Positions 53,140 through 62,559 are shown, numbered from the stretch's first letter. The stretch: 64,000 nt of DNA from JAIPFM01 sp964494325 (GCA_964494325.1 CAZBTJ010000001.1:61900-125899); one strand, 5' to 3'. Numbers and translations are program-made. Notes: generated by a model not told the origin, from the sequence alone.

Positions 53140-56100
53140 ATGCCAGCTCGAATAACCAGTGATACCGAACTCATCAGGGCCGCTCTACAGGGACGCCATG
53201 AAGCCTTTTCGCATCTCATAGACAAATATCGTGCCTTGGTCTGTGCCATCACTTACAGCGCCACGACCGACCTGGACAAAAGCGAAGAACTTGCCCAGAA
53301 AGCCTTTATCACCGCATGGAAAAACCTGGCTCAACTGAGAGATCTTACAAAATTCCGACCCTGGCTTTGCACGCTCACACGAAATATTATCAATAGTTCA
53401 TTCAGAAAACAAAAGCATGACCCCATCAACTGTGCCGCTCATCTGGACAACATTCCTGACAGCCCCGCCATAGAGTGTCAACCTGATCGCCATTTAATAA
53501 GTACGGAAGAACGTGCACTTGTCGCAAAGGCGATGCAAAGACTCCCGGAACTCTACCGTGAACCGCTAGTGCTGTTCTATTGGGAAAACCAGTCCATCAA
53601 GCAGGTTGCACAGCAACTCGAACTGTCTGATCAGAACGTGAAACAACGACTCCATCGTGGTCGCAATTTGCTCAAGGCACAGATTACAACCGTTGTCGAA
53701 AGAACGCTCACCAACGCTGCACCTGGAAAAGCCTTCACAAGCTCTGTCATCGTGGCTATCTCATCCATGGCAGTCATCCATGCCACCCAGGCCGCCACGG
53801 CCGCGGTTGCCACAAAGACGTCCGCCATCTCAATCGTCTCAAGTACGATCGCCACAAAGATTATCGCAACCGCTGCCACAATAGCCATCGCCATTGGCAT
53901 CGCGACAACGTACCAAGTCGTCACTGCCAAAAGCAGCTCAAAGCAGCTTGCCGCACCTCAACAGTCCCAGCCCGCAACCACCCCAACCTTGTCACCACCC
54001 GACACAAACCCACAAACATCAGAATCCACATCAGAAGTCAGCTTGGATAAGCCAGTAATCGTTCCTTCAACCGAGGAAAATCAAACACCCAACGACACAT
54101 CGAGCCAACAATCTTCTGTCGAGATCCAAGCCAGTGCCCCCGACCCAATGACTGGCATCACCGGCATCGTCATCGACAAAACAACCTCAAAGCCGATCGC
54201 CAATGCCGAAGCATTCATGAGAACACCCATGGGCAATATGTCCATCAAGACGGACTCAGACGGCAAATTCAAGTTGACCATGAACCTTGCTGGCATGCAG
54301 GGCGTCCCGGATAAATTCGAACATCGCTTCAGCATCATTGCCAAAACCTACACCACGCGCCAGGTATCCATACATATTGCAAAGAACACGATCAGCGACA
54401 GTGGCAAAGTTGAGCTAACACCCGGCACAAAGATTGCAGGGTCAGTCTTCAACCAGGAAGGCAAGCCCATACATAACGCCAAAGTCGCAACCTTTCAATT
54501 CACCAACCACCCCGCAGTGACAGATGCCAACGGCAAATTTGAGATTGACGGCCTCGATCCGAGCTGGGCAGCCTATTCGTTGCACAGCGAACATCCCGAC
54601 TATCCATCCGAAACAGCCCGATTCTCACCTATAAAAGCAGGTGAAACACTCTACAAAGACATCATCATGACAAAAGGTATCACCGTTCGCGGCCAACTGA
54701 CTGACTCCCATGCCAAACCCATCGCGGGCGTTGCCGTGGGCAACACAACCTCACGTTCAATGTGGAACGTCATTGAAGACAAAACAGACGCCCAGGGCAA
54801 CTATACACTTCATAACGTGCCACCCGGTAAGCTTGTCATCTGGGCGATCAACAAAAACTATGCACCCTATGTAGAAAACTTCACACTTGATAGTGACTTG
54901 AAAGACAAACAGATTGACATCCAACTACTCGACCCCACGCCGCTTTACGGCAAAGTTGTAGACAAAATGGGCAACCCGGTTCCCCACGTTTTTGCCAGCA
55001 TCCGCGAATACAAGGGCGTCTCAAACCTTAGCAACCACCGCGTAGAAACTGACGCCCAGGGACTCTTTACCATTCCCAACGCACCGCCCGACGGTAAACT
55101 CATCCTCGAACTGTTTGCCGAGCATGTCCCAAACACACATCCTGAACTCGAAATGGGCCGCGACTTCTACAGGCTCACAGTAGATCGCGCCGGTAAGATA
55201 TACGGCAAAATTCTCACAAGTGACACCCAGTCACCCATAGAGAACTTTACCGTCAAGATGACCTTCAGCAAGGCTGGAAAATCCGGAGGCGGCTACGCTG
55301 CCACATGGTCACGCCAGGGCCACACATTCAGTTCCAATCAGGGCCACTTTGATACGGGTACAGAAAACATCGGCATTGGCTCAGATTATGCGCTCACCGT
55401 GTACGCCAAAGGTTTTGAACCTTTGGAGATCGACCCAGTGACAGTTCAAGCCGCCTCAGACACGGCTGATCGCACCGAGTTTAGACTAAGGCCGGCAATC
55501 CTCATTAAGGGTGCTGTAGTCGACACCAAAGGCAATCCAGTACCAGACGCAAGAGTTCGCTGGATCACACCCCACACAGAAAGCAGACACTGGGACGATG
55601 GCGATACGGCTATCACTGATAAAAAAGGTCAATTCTCCATCGCAAGTATGGGCAAAACTGCAAGCGCCATCTACGTGACAGCAAAGACATTCTCTCCTGT
55701 CCTCTTCGCAGCTGACAACTTGCCGTTCAATGAGGATGACACACTTGATTTCACACTTGAAATCGCCCCGCAACTCTTCGGCACGGTGACTGATGAAAAC
55801 AGAAAACCGATCTCAGGCGCCAATGTCACCGCCTATCCGCAGCGTATTAACAAGATGCGATTCCCCCTCAACTCTGAAGTATCTACAGATACTGAAGGCT
55901 TCTATGAATTTCACGATCTTCCAACCGGCAAGGTAACGATTGGCGTGATCCCACCGGCACCCCATGAAAGGACCGACGTACCCAGTCAAGAGATCACTCT
56001 CGAATCCGGCCAGGAAAAGGAACTCAACTTGCGGGTTGATCCGGGCCATATGATTTTCGGAAAGATTCCCGTTCAGATTCAGAACACAGATGACGTCTCG

Positions 56101-56949
56101 ATCACTGTGCACGTTTTTCATCCTGATTCCCTTCCGGGTCGCAATTGGAAATATGACAGCCACAGTGTGATCATCCACGCCAATGGAACATTCACCTGTG
56201 ACAACCTGCTTGAAGGGTTGTACTACCTCTCCCTGAGTACAAAAGACGACCAGCATGCCATTACAGATATTTTTGAAGTGACCGCCAATAAGCCCATTGA
56301 AAATCTCACTTTCAATGGGCCAACGTCTGCGCTCACAATTCGTGCCATTGATGCTCAAACCGGCCAAGAGATCCCCCACACAAATTTTGACCTGCTAAAC
56401 GACCTAGAATGCCAGTTTCATTCAAAGAAACTGACCACGCCACAATGCCGTACCATGAACACAGGTCCATCGGCCACAGCAATCTTTGACTTTCTCCCGG
56501 CTGGCAGCTATAGAATCAAAACCTATGCCATTGGTTATCTACCTGCTGAATCTGATTACATCGAATTACTTGATAGCGATACACAACCCATCACACTGCC
56601 ACTGACTCCCTGTGCGGCCGCAAGATTCAAACTTTCACAAGCCATGGTCGACGAACTTGGAACAGATAACACATACACCCTATGCATCATCATAGACAAC
56701 ACCACCGGACAAATCGTTCCCAGCAAATGGGATTCTAAAGAGAACAAACACATTGTCTACATCACCAACAAAACCAATAGGCACTGGACTGCAACCGCTC
56801 TCAATCTCCCGGCAGGCAATTACACCATCGACTACTCACTCTATGCCGTAGAAGATGGCCGCTATTCTCACCATCTCCCACCCGTCAAAACCGGGGCTGA
56901 AACCATACAGCTGACCACAGGCAAAACAGCGACCATAGAGGTGTTTTAG
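53140..56949 (+). CDS. ECF sigma factor fused to TM segment and carboxypeptidase-regulatory-like repeats
   Basis: 1269 residues. Residues about 8-90 are sigma region 2 (DLDKSEELAQKAFITAWKNL, RPWLCTLTRNIINSSFRKQ) and about 128-185 are region 4 (RLPELYREPLVLFYWENQSI, ELSDQNVKQRLHRGRNLLKA). Hydrophobic segments lie near 205-225 and 240-262 (IATAATIAIAIGIATTYQVV). A Pro/Thr/Ser linker (270-330) is followed by at least seven CarboxypepD_reg-type modules to the C-terminus (GIVIDKTTSKPIANAEAFM, GSVFNQEGKPIHNAKVA, GKVVDKMGNPVPHVFASI, GAVVDTKGNPVPDARVRW, GTVTDENRKPISGANVTAY). The reading frame is continuous and has a strong AAGGAG site 8 bases before ATG. It is the single-chain counterpart of the two sigma/partner pairs at 18244-21764 and 25566-29611. 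Membrane tethering, with possible release by proteolysis, is inferred. Confidence 0.82.
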   Translation: MPARITSDTELIRAALQGRHEAFSHLIDKYRALVCAITYSATTDLDKSEELAQKAFITAWKNLAQLRDLTKFRPWLCTLTRNIINSSFRKQKHDPINCAAHLDNIPDSPAIECQPDRHLISTEERALVAKAMQRLPELYREPLVLFYWENQSIKQVAQQLELSDQNVKQRLHRGRNLLKAQITTVVERTLTNAAPGKAFTSSVIVAISSMAVIHATQAATAAVATKTSAISIVSSTIATKIIATAATIAIAIGIATTYQVVTAKSSSKQLAAPQQSQPATTPTLSPPDTNPQTSESTSEVSLDKPVIVPSTEENQTPNDTSSQQSSVEIQASAPDPMTGITGIVIDKTTSKPIANAEAFMRTPMGNMSIKTDSDGKFKLTMNLAGMQGVPDKFEHRFSIIAKTYTTRQVSIHIAKNTISDSGKVELTPGTKIAGSVFNQEGKPIHNAKVATFQFTNHPAVTDANGKFEIDGLDPSWAAYSLHSEHPDYPSETARFSPIKAGETLYKDIIMTKGITVRGQLTDSHAKPIAGVAVGNTTSRSMWNVIEDKTDAQGNYTLHNVPPGKLVIWAINKNYAPYVENFTLDSDLKDKQIDIQLLDPTPLYGKVVDKMGNPVPHVFASIREYKGVSNLSNHRVETDAQGLFTIPNAPPDGKLILELFAEHVPNTHPELEMGRDFYRLTVDRAGKIYGKILTSDTQSPIENFTVKMTFSKAGKSGGGYAATWSRQGHTFSSNQGHFDTGTENIGIGSDYALTVYAKGFEPLEIDPVTVQAASDTADRTEFRLRPAILIKGAVVDTKGNPVPDARVRWITPHTESRHWDDGDTAITDKKGQFSIASMGKTASAIYVTAKTFSPVLFAADNLPFNEDDTLDFTLEIAPQLFGTVTDENRKPISGANVTAYPQRINKMRFPLNSEVSTDTEGFYEFHDLPTGKVTIGVIPPAPHERTDVPSQEITLESGQEKELNLRVDPGHMIFGKIPVQIQNTDDVSITVHVFHPDSLPGRNWKYDSHSVIIHANGTFTCDNLLEGLYYLSLSTKDDQHAITDIFEVTANKPIENLTFNGPTSALTIRAIDAQTGQEIPHTNFDLLNDLECQFHSKKLTTPQCRTMNTGPSATAIFDFLPAGSYRIKTYAIGYLPAESDYIELLDSDTQPITLPLTPCAAARFKLSQAMVDELGTDNTYTLCIIIDNTTGQIVPSKWDSKENKHIVYITNKTNRHWTATALNLPAGNYTIDYSLYAVEDGRYSHHLPPVKTGAETIQLTTGKTATIEVF

Positions 56950-57302
56950 GCCAATATCTTCCACTAAGCCCCGATGGAGATCAGTGAAGACCAGGCAAAA
57001 CCTCTCTATATGTCAGTTTCAGAAGATCTTAATTTGACTTTTGACTCAATCTGCCCCTATAATCTGGCCGTATTACTGGTATACACAAAAAAAATACACC
57101 CTGAGACACAGTATGGACTGTGATGTCGAAATTATGGCAGGATGTTTGTATCTCTGATGAGTCGGGCCAAAGCTAAACTGACGCCTGGTTGGGCCACCAG
57201 AGCTTCTGTAAACACCATAATTATAAGACTTACCCCCGAAAGGTAAGATCTTACTCGGGATAACGATGACTAAGAACGTTTATCAGGAAAGGATAGTTCT
57301 CC
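56950..57302. other. 353-base gap upstream of ilvB
   Basis: No gene seen. It holds a leader with alternative stem-loops at 57225-57254 and the ilvB ribosome site AAAGGA at 57288-57293. No T-box or leader peptide rich in branched-chain residues was recognised. Confidence 0.4.
57225..57254 (+). promoter_or_regulatory. ilvB leader with overlapping alternative hairpins
   Basis: AAGACTTACC (57225-57234) can pair with GGTAAGATCTT (57242-57252, one bulged A). The second arm is also part of the perfect 12-bp palindrome GTAAGATCTTAC (57243-57254). The two pairings exclude each other, as in attenuators, but no T run follows. Confidence 0.3.
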
Positions 57303-59033
57303 ATGAAGAACAAGTCTTCCCAGGCTGCGTCCCCTGCTGCAAAATCTTTGGTCAAGCCTGGCGCACAGGTAATTGTCGATACGCTTATTGATCTTGGCGT
57401 GGACACTGTTTTCGGCTACACCGGGGGTGTGGTCTTGCCGTTGTTTGATAAATTCTATGAAGCACCCATCAATTTTATTGTACCCCGCCATGAACAGGGC
57501 GGCTGCCACATGGCTGATGCCTATGCCAGAGCAAGCGGCAAGGTCGGCATCATGATCGCAACAAGCGGTCCAGGGGCCTGCAATCTGGTCACAGGCCTGG
57601 CCACCGCCATGATGGATTCCATACCCATGGTGGCCCTGACCGGTCAGGTTCGGACGGATTTGATCGGCAATGACGCCTTTCAAGAAGCCGACACCACGGG
57701 CATTACACGACCTGTGACCAAACACAACTGCATTGTAAAGGACATCAAGGATCTCGAACGCACGATTCGAGAGGCCTTCCACATTGCCTCCACAGGACGC
57801 CCCGGTCCTGTGCTGGTGGACTTACCTGTGGACATTGAAGTGGCTCTCATCGACATGGGCAGCCCTGCAAAACTTGAACTTCCAGGCTACAAACTTCGCA
57901 CCAAGGGACACGCCCGGCAGATCGAGATGGCAGCCAGAGCCATTGATCAGGCCAAACGACCGGTCCTGTATGTGGGTGGCGGCGTAATCATCTCAAATGC
58001 GGCCCAGGAGCTGGCTTCGTTGGCGAAAAATGGCAACCTCCCTGTGACCCTCACGCTGATGGGATTGGGGAGCTTTGACCAGACCCAAGACAACTCTCTG
58101 GACATGCTGGGTATGCATGGCTCAGCCTATGCCAATTATGCGGTGCAGGAATCAGATTTGCTCATTTCCATCGGCGCCCGCTTTGACGACCGGGTTACCG
58201 GTAATCTCAGCACATTTGCACCCAAGGCCAAGATCATCCATATCGACATTGATCCGGCCAGTATTTCAAAAAATGTCCATGTGGATATCCCAGTGGTAGG
58301 TGATGCCAAGGGTATTTTGAAGTCGCTGGCCAAGCTGGTCACCCATCAGGACCGATCAGAATGGTTCGCGCAAATCGCCCAATGGAAGGAAAAATATCCC
58401 TTCGCCTACAATCAAAAGGAAGAAGGCATTCTGCCTCAATACGTCATTGATGAACTCTACAGGAAGACCAAGGGACAGGCCACAGTGGTCACAGGCGTAG
58501 GCCAACACCAGATGTGGGCCACTCAGTTCTACAAATACTCCAGACCCAGGCAATTCATCAGCAGCGGCGGTCTGGGCACGATGGGCTTTGGCCTGCCTGC
58601 CGCCATTGGCGCTCAAATCGCCAAACCAGAGGCCGTGGTCGTGGACATTGATGGCGATCACAGTTTTAACATGACACTGATGGAACTGCCCACTGCCGTG
58701 GAACATCAATTGCCGATCAAGGTCATGATCTTGAACAATGGCTACATGGGCATGGTTCGTCAGTGGCAGGAATTATTCTACGGAAAACGCTATTCAAAGA
58801 GTTATCTCAAAAATCCAGACTATGCAAAAGTCGCAGAAGCCATGGGCGCCGTGGGCATGACAGTCCAGAGCAAGGCAGATGTACCCCAGGCCATTGAAAC
58901 CATGCTGGCACAAACCAATCCTTGTGTGGTCGACTTCCGGGTCGTGGCCGAGGAAAATGTGTGGCCCATGGTCCCCACAGGCAAGAGCCTCAATGAAATG
59001 GACGGGCTGGAGCTGTTGGAACGACTGATTTAA
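57303..59033 (+). CDS. ilvB: acetolactate synthase large subunit
   Basis: 576 residues, TPP-dependent: condenses two pyruvates to acetolactate (or pyruvate with 2-ketobutyrate), first common step of valine, leucine and isoleucine synthesis. Seen are the catalytic Glu64 in VPRHEQGGCHMADAYA, the central FAD/Rossmann-like domain (GLGSFDQTQDNSLDMLGMHG), and the C-terminal TPP/Mg motif starting DIDGDHSFNMTLMEL and ending NN, then GYMGMVRQWQELFY. The length is normal. AAAGGA lies 9 bases before ATG. Followed by its regulatory subunit. Confidence 0.96.
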   Translation: MKNKSSQAASPAAKSLVKPGAQVIVDTLIDLGVDTVFGYTGGVVLPLFDKFYEAPINFIVPRHEQGGCHMADAYARASGKVGIMIATSGPGACNLVTGLATAMMDSIPMVALTGQVRTDLIGNDAFQEADTTGITRPVTKHNCIVKDIKDLERTIREAFHIASTGRPGPVLVDLPVDIEVALIDMGSPAKLELPGYKLRTKGHARQIEMAARAIDQAKRPVLYVGGGVIISNAAQELASLAKNGNLPVTLTLMGLGSFDQTQDNSLDMLGMHGSAYANYAVQESDLLISIGARFDDRVTGNLSTFAPKAKIIHIDIDPASISKNVHVDIPVVGDAKGILKSLAKLVTHQDRSEWFAQIAQWKEKYPFAYNQKEEGILPQYVIDELYRKTKGQATVVTGVGQHQMWATQFYKYSRPRQFISSGGLGTMGFGLPAAIGAQIAKPEAVVVDIDGDHSFNMTLMELPTAVEHQLPIKVMILNNGYMGMVRQWQELFYGKRYSKSYLKNPDYAKVAEAMGAVGMTVQSKADVPQAIETMLAQTNPCVVDFRVVAEENVWPMVPTGKSLNEMDGLELLERLI

Positions 59034-59063
59034 GAGATTTGCATAGAAAGCAGGATGAATACC

Positions 59064-59549
59064 ATGAAACACATAATCAATGCACTTGTTGAAAATAAGC
59101 CAGGTGTGCTGGCCCACGTGGCTGGCATGTTTGCGGCCCGCAGCTTTAATATTGATTCCCTTGTCGTGGGATGTACAGAAGATCCCAAACTCAGCCGCAT
59201 GACAATTGTTGTCGTTGGCGATGATCGTGTGGTGGAACAGGTCAGAAAACAACTGGCCAAGATTATTCCGGTGGTCAAGGTACAGGATTACGTGGGGAAA
59301 CCCGTTGTGGCCCGCAATCTGATGCTCATTTCCGTGGCAGCCCCGCCTGAAAAACGCCCTGAAATCCTTGCCTTGATCGAAATGTTTCGGGCCAGGGTCG
59401 TGGACATTGGGAAAAAATCCCTGATGATCGAAGTCAGCGGCCCAGAATCCAAAATTGAAGGTTTTATTGATGTATGCAGACCCTATGGCATCAAATCCCT
59501 GGCACGAACCGGCACCATCGCCATGCCCAGACGCAGTAAAGCCGAATAA
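59064..59549 (+). CDS. ilvN: acetolactate synthase small (regulatory) subunit
   Basis: 161 residues: N-terminal ACT domain (ALVENKPGVLAHVAGMFAAR, SFNIDSLVVGCTEDP) that binds valine for feedback control, then the small-subunit C-domain (LALIEMFRARVVDIG; EGFIDVCRPYGIKSLARTG). ATG at 59064 is used since AGGA sits 8 bases upstream; an ATG at 59055 is in frame but has none. It lies 30 bases after ilvB and is closed by a strong terminator, so ilvBN is a two-gene operon. Confidence 0.95.
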   Translation: MKHIINALVENKPGVLAHVAGMFAARSFNIDSLVVGCTEDPKLSRMTIVVVGDDRVVEQVRKQLAKIIPVVKVQDYVGKPVVARNLMLISVAAPPEKRPEILALIEMFRARVVDIGKKSLMIEVSGPESKIEGFIDVCRPYGIKSLARTGTIAMPRRSKAE

Positions 59550-59560
59550 AAGTCTCTTCA

Positions 59561-59607
59561 GGCAGTACTGAAACCAGGTTCTCTCTGTGAGTCAGTACTG
59601 CCTTTTT
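59561..59607 (+). terminator. rho-independent terminator of ilvBN
   Basis: Perfect 11-bp stem GGCAGTACTGA / TCAGTACTGCC (59561-59571 with 59592-59602) followed by five T. Confidence 0.9.
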
Positions 59608-59685
59608 CTTACCTCAGTAACCGCCTTATCCCGGGTACGATCCGAAAATGTGATCTGGCTGGGGAGGTAATCAACCTCTTTACCC

Positions 59686-60270
59686 TCAATCACTCTCCAA
59701 ACCCGCTCTTCTTCTGTCAACATAGTCGGTCTCTCTAACAATCGCTATACGCCGCGTCTTCTGTTGAGTCACTTTCGCTTTGTCCACGATTTCCACCCAA
59801 TTGCCATGGTACGGTGCGTGGAGATCGATCCAGGCATACAAGCGACTCTTGGCTTCGTCTGAGAGTGACACGTTATGATGACCCTTTTCAAGCATTTGGA
59901 TCAGTTCGGTGGTATTGGCATGAAATTCATAGGGCGGAAGTAAATGCATGTCACTCTCTATGGTCGGGGTTCTTACATACCGCCTCAAGGCAAGATAGGC
60001 CGGGGAAAACTTGGACCCTTTTTTGTAGGCTTACTGCAGGCAATCCACTTCCACAGGCTCACGCACTGTAAAATGGTGAACAATCGCAGTGTCTTCACAG
60101 TGCCGCGAGCCACACCCTTGAGTCCATCACCGGTATAGATGTCACTAATAAGCATGATGGCGTGTTGTACATCCTCATCAACTCTGGATGGAATAATGGG
60201 GGGACATTTCTGTTTTTTGACTGGTACAGGTTCAAACAAGGCATAGCCAGGTTCTTCTCGGCAGAGTCTA
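59686..60270 (-). pseudogene. decayed HzsA-related-type protein gene, cut by a mobile element
   Basis: Two reverse frames hold successive parts: EEPGYALFEPVPVKKQKCPP, HAIMLISDIYTGDGLKGVAR and GTVKTLRLFT, then after a frame break and apparent internal deletion LRRYVRTPTIESDMHLLPPY, EFHANTTELIQMLEKGHHNV and YAWIDLHAPYHGNW. These pieces resemble the C-terminal half of large planctomycete multi-domain proteins annotated as HzsA-related. The N-terminal half is missing: the homology stops at the left end of the transposase element at 60271, which suggests that insertion broke the gene. Product naming rests on memory of the family, so moderate confidence. Confidence 0.55.
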
Positions 60271-61314
60271 GGGGTCAGGTCTATCTTATTGCACTTAGCC
60301 TTTTCCAATATTTTCGACGGCCCTTAGGCCGCTTATTCTCTTCACAAACAAGGCGGCTAACATAATAAGGACTGCCCATGTGTAAATGGTCTCCTAACCA
60401 TTGATTACTCACGCCACAACGAGACTTGATCCAACTAGCCAAGACAACTTTCCATTCACTACCCTTACGGCTTACAAGAATATCTTCCTGCGTCTTACCA
60501 AGGATAGAGAGCCCATGAGAAAGCAATATCTCCGCACCTTCAGAACCAAATCTCCCGACAATCCCGTCACCATCAGCATGAAGAAGTCCCTCTGAAACAT
60601 CTCTTAAAATGGCTTTCTTCCCGCCCTGAGTCCCAATGAACCAACCACGACAGAGATCTACATGAATCGCCTTCTGTTTAGCCGGATCAGACTCACAAAC
60701 CAAGGCCAAGTACTTATGATAGCATTGCATTCCCGCAATGGTAGGTCGGAGATTGCCAGCTAAGGCCAACCACTTATGATTTGATAAGCATGCTACTCGC
60801 TTCTTTTTAAAGTACTTTGGAAAACTGCTCAATTCATAGGATCTTAGTTCATTAAGTACCACAATGCCGCAACGCACGGGATTAAGATGAATGTAATTTA
60901 CAACTTGCAGTAAATACCCATCATCCTCAATAAGCAACGACTTATAGCGTCCCTGAAATATATGGCCCCGCTCATGGACCAGTCGATTGAACCGATTTCC
61001 AAATGTACTCTGAAACCATTGCATTCCACGAACAAGATTCGGCTCAGGCGTTTCCAGGGCCACGTGAAAATGGTTCGATAAAATAACATAAGCATGAAGT
61101 ATCCAACCAAAACGCTCACAGGCCTCGAATAGTAGCTCCTCAAACAACTGGCCCGAATCTTCGATCATAAAGATAGCATGACGGTAATTGCCACGATTCA
61201 TTATGTGGTATACGGCATCTTCATATTCTATGCGAGGTTTTCTAGGCATATACCAATATTAACCTCTATAACCAGCAAGTCAAGGTATTATAGCAATTAG
61301 ATAGACCTGACCCC
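60271..61314 (-). mobile_element. REP-associated transposase element with terminal inverted repeats
   Basis: 22-base inverted repeats at 60271-60292 (GGGGTCAGGTCTATCTTATT start) and 61293-61314 differ at one base and enclose a single transposase gene. The left repeat supplies the transposase stop codon. No clear target duplication was seen. Confidence 0.75.
60281..61249 (-). CDS. REP-associated tyrosine transposase (Y1/HUH family)
   Basis: 322 residues. The N-terminal TnpA_REP domain (about 1-150) has PRKPRIEYEDAVYHIMNRGN, the metal-binding NHFHVALETP (His-hydrophobic-His) and the catalytic Tyr in VVNYIHLNPVRCG. The C-terminal part has a DnaA-like helical region ending in SRCGVSNQWLGDHLHMGSPY, typical of the long RAYT subgroup. 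It acts on single-stranded DNA at palindromic ends. The gene appears intact. It ends in the left terminal repeat, and REP-like hairpins lie nearby at 61736-61807. Confidence 0.85.
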   Translation of the reverse strand: MPRKPRIEYEDAVYHIMNRGNYRHAIFMIEDSGQLFEELLFEACERFGWILHAYVILSNHFHVALETPEPNLVRGMQWFQSTFGNRFNRLVHERGHIFQGRYKSLLIEDDGYLLQVVNYIHLNPVRCGIVVLNELRSYELSSFPKYFKKKRVACLSNHKWLALAGNLRPTIAGMQCYHKYLALVCESDPAKQKAIHVDLCRGWFIGTQGGKKAILRDVSEGLLHADGDGIVGRFGSEGAEILLSHGLSILGKTQEDILVSRKGSEWKVVLASWIKSRCGVSNQWLGDHLHMGSPYYVSRLVCEENKRPKGRRKYWKRLSAIR

Positions 61315-61570
61315 TCAGCCCTTTCTATCGCGTGCCATCACCAGGGGACTGTCCTTCGACCGTCTCCGCTTAGGTAAACATGTTTACCACACAATGCCAC
61401 CCTCGGACCTGAATGATGGCTTGGATCTGAGGGCATAAATGCCCTTTCATGTGTGAGTTAATCGGAAGGAATACTCTAGTTCTCACATGCTTCAAGCCTT
61501 TAACGCTTAAAGCAAGGGTGACCCTCGAAGCAGTTCGCTGCAGGCCCTGAGCAGGTCATTGCACCTTGCC

Positions 61571-61620
61571 CATTCGACACCCCAAGGCCTTCGAGGGAAA
61601 TTGCCGGATGGGACGATCCA
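61571..61620 (-). repeat. dispersed intergenic repeat, partner of 41748-41796
   Basis: The reverse complement shares TGGATCGTCCCATCC and TTGGGGTGTCGAATG in order with 41748-41796. Confidence 0.6.
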
Positions 61621-61735
61621 TTAAGGGAGGCACGACCGTGGATTGTCCCGGCTGAGTGCGACGCGCAAGCACCCTTGGTACGGATTAGCTGGTATCGAAA
61701 GCATGCCGAAAAGACGTGACTGCGGTTGTTCCCCC

Positions 61736-61807
61736 GTAGGGGTGGGTCCCTGTGCCCACCCGTTCTCTCGCATGAAACAACGGGCGGCCACTGGGAGCCG
61801 CCCCTAC
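61736..61807. repeat. REP-like double hairpin
   Basis: Outer arms GTAGGGG (61736-61742) and CCCCTAC (61801-61807) are complementary. Inside are GGTGGG/CCCACC (61741-61746, 61755-61760) and GGGCGGC/GCCGCCC (61782-61788, 61797-61803). It resembles widespread REP/BIME-type elements and lies 422 bases from the RAYT transposase element. Confidence 0.65.
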
Positions 61808-62099
61808 CCTGTACCCAACGACAAACCCATACACAGAATTGAACATGATTCGCATGAAAAATGTCTCTATGTCGTGACTTTACATATTGATTCCGCTGAA
61901 GAACCCCCTGTTTTTCGCGTCGAGCAAGAACTTTTTAGAATCATGCAAAAAAAGGATCTCTCAGATGCTCCAGGATCAACGATCTCTGGTCGCTGAATGG
62001 TAAAGAGACCCCCTGAATAAATCGAGAATAGGTTTATCAGCAGAATCACATATTACAACCCGACCCCTTTTGGCGACCCTTGGTGCCTTCTCCAGTATT

Positions 62100-62559
62100 C
62101 TAATTATCTCCTTGTTCCGGTAGTTTTCCCGATTTTTTCTCTAGCTGTTTTTCATTGGATTTGACCCGACGTTCGAGTTTCTTTAGATCCTCTTCAGGCG
62201 GAAGGGTTTCAGGTTTGATACCACGCTGGCCCAACATGTCACGCACGCTTTCATTATTCTGGACATGCTCGTGGGTAATATGCATAGCGGGTCAGCATAA
62301 AGTCGTCAATTTCCCGCTGTCCTCCTTTTCCGTGTGTGATCAATTTCGTGACGCCACGAAAATGATCCGATTCCTCGTAACCTGTTGTTTTACACGATTC
62401 TATGGCTCGTTGAATCGCTGTGACAAAATTCTCCCAACGGGCATATCCCAGAGGTTCCTGCAATTCTCTGGCAAACCAGAATTCAACCTCAGAATCAGGA
62501 ACCGTATGACCTAATTGGTCAAAATGACTTTGCATCTTTTGGATCGTCTGCTTATCCAT
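62100..62559 (-). pseudogene. DinD-like gene with internal deletion
   Basis: From ATG 62559 the reverse frame gives the N-terminal half of DNA-damage-inducible protein D (DSEVEFWFARELQEPLGYAR, DHFRGVTKLITHGKGGQREI, DDFMLTRYAYY) and stops near 62255. A second frame from about 62285 gives its C-terminus (ITHEHVQNNESVRDMLGQRG, then KPETLPPEEDLKKLERRVKS). About 100 central residues of the normal roughly 280 are missing, and the junction falls within RYA/ITHEH with a frame change. GGAG lies about 10 bases before the ATG. Confidence 0.7.

Larger units (their letters stand above)
61315..62099. other. 785-base gap of repeat-type sequence
   Basis: No convincing gene. It contains the repeat copy at 61571-61620, the REP-like double hairpin at 61736-61807, and a forward open frame across them that is treated as chance. 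Confidence 0.5.

Noticed and set aside
56950..57302. T-box or valine/leucine leader peptide before ilvB
   Set aside because: No specifier loop, T-box sequence or codon-rich leader peptide found; only short alternative hairpins.
61643..61996. Forward open frame of 117 codons
   Set aside because: It runs through the REP-like double hairpin and repeat DNA; composition is not protein-like.
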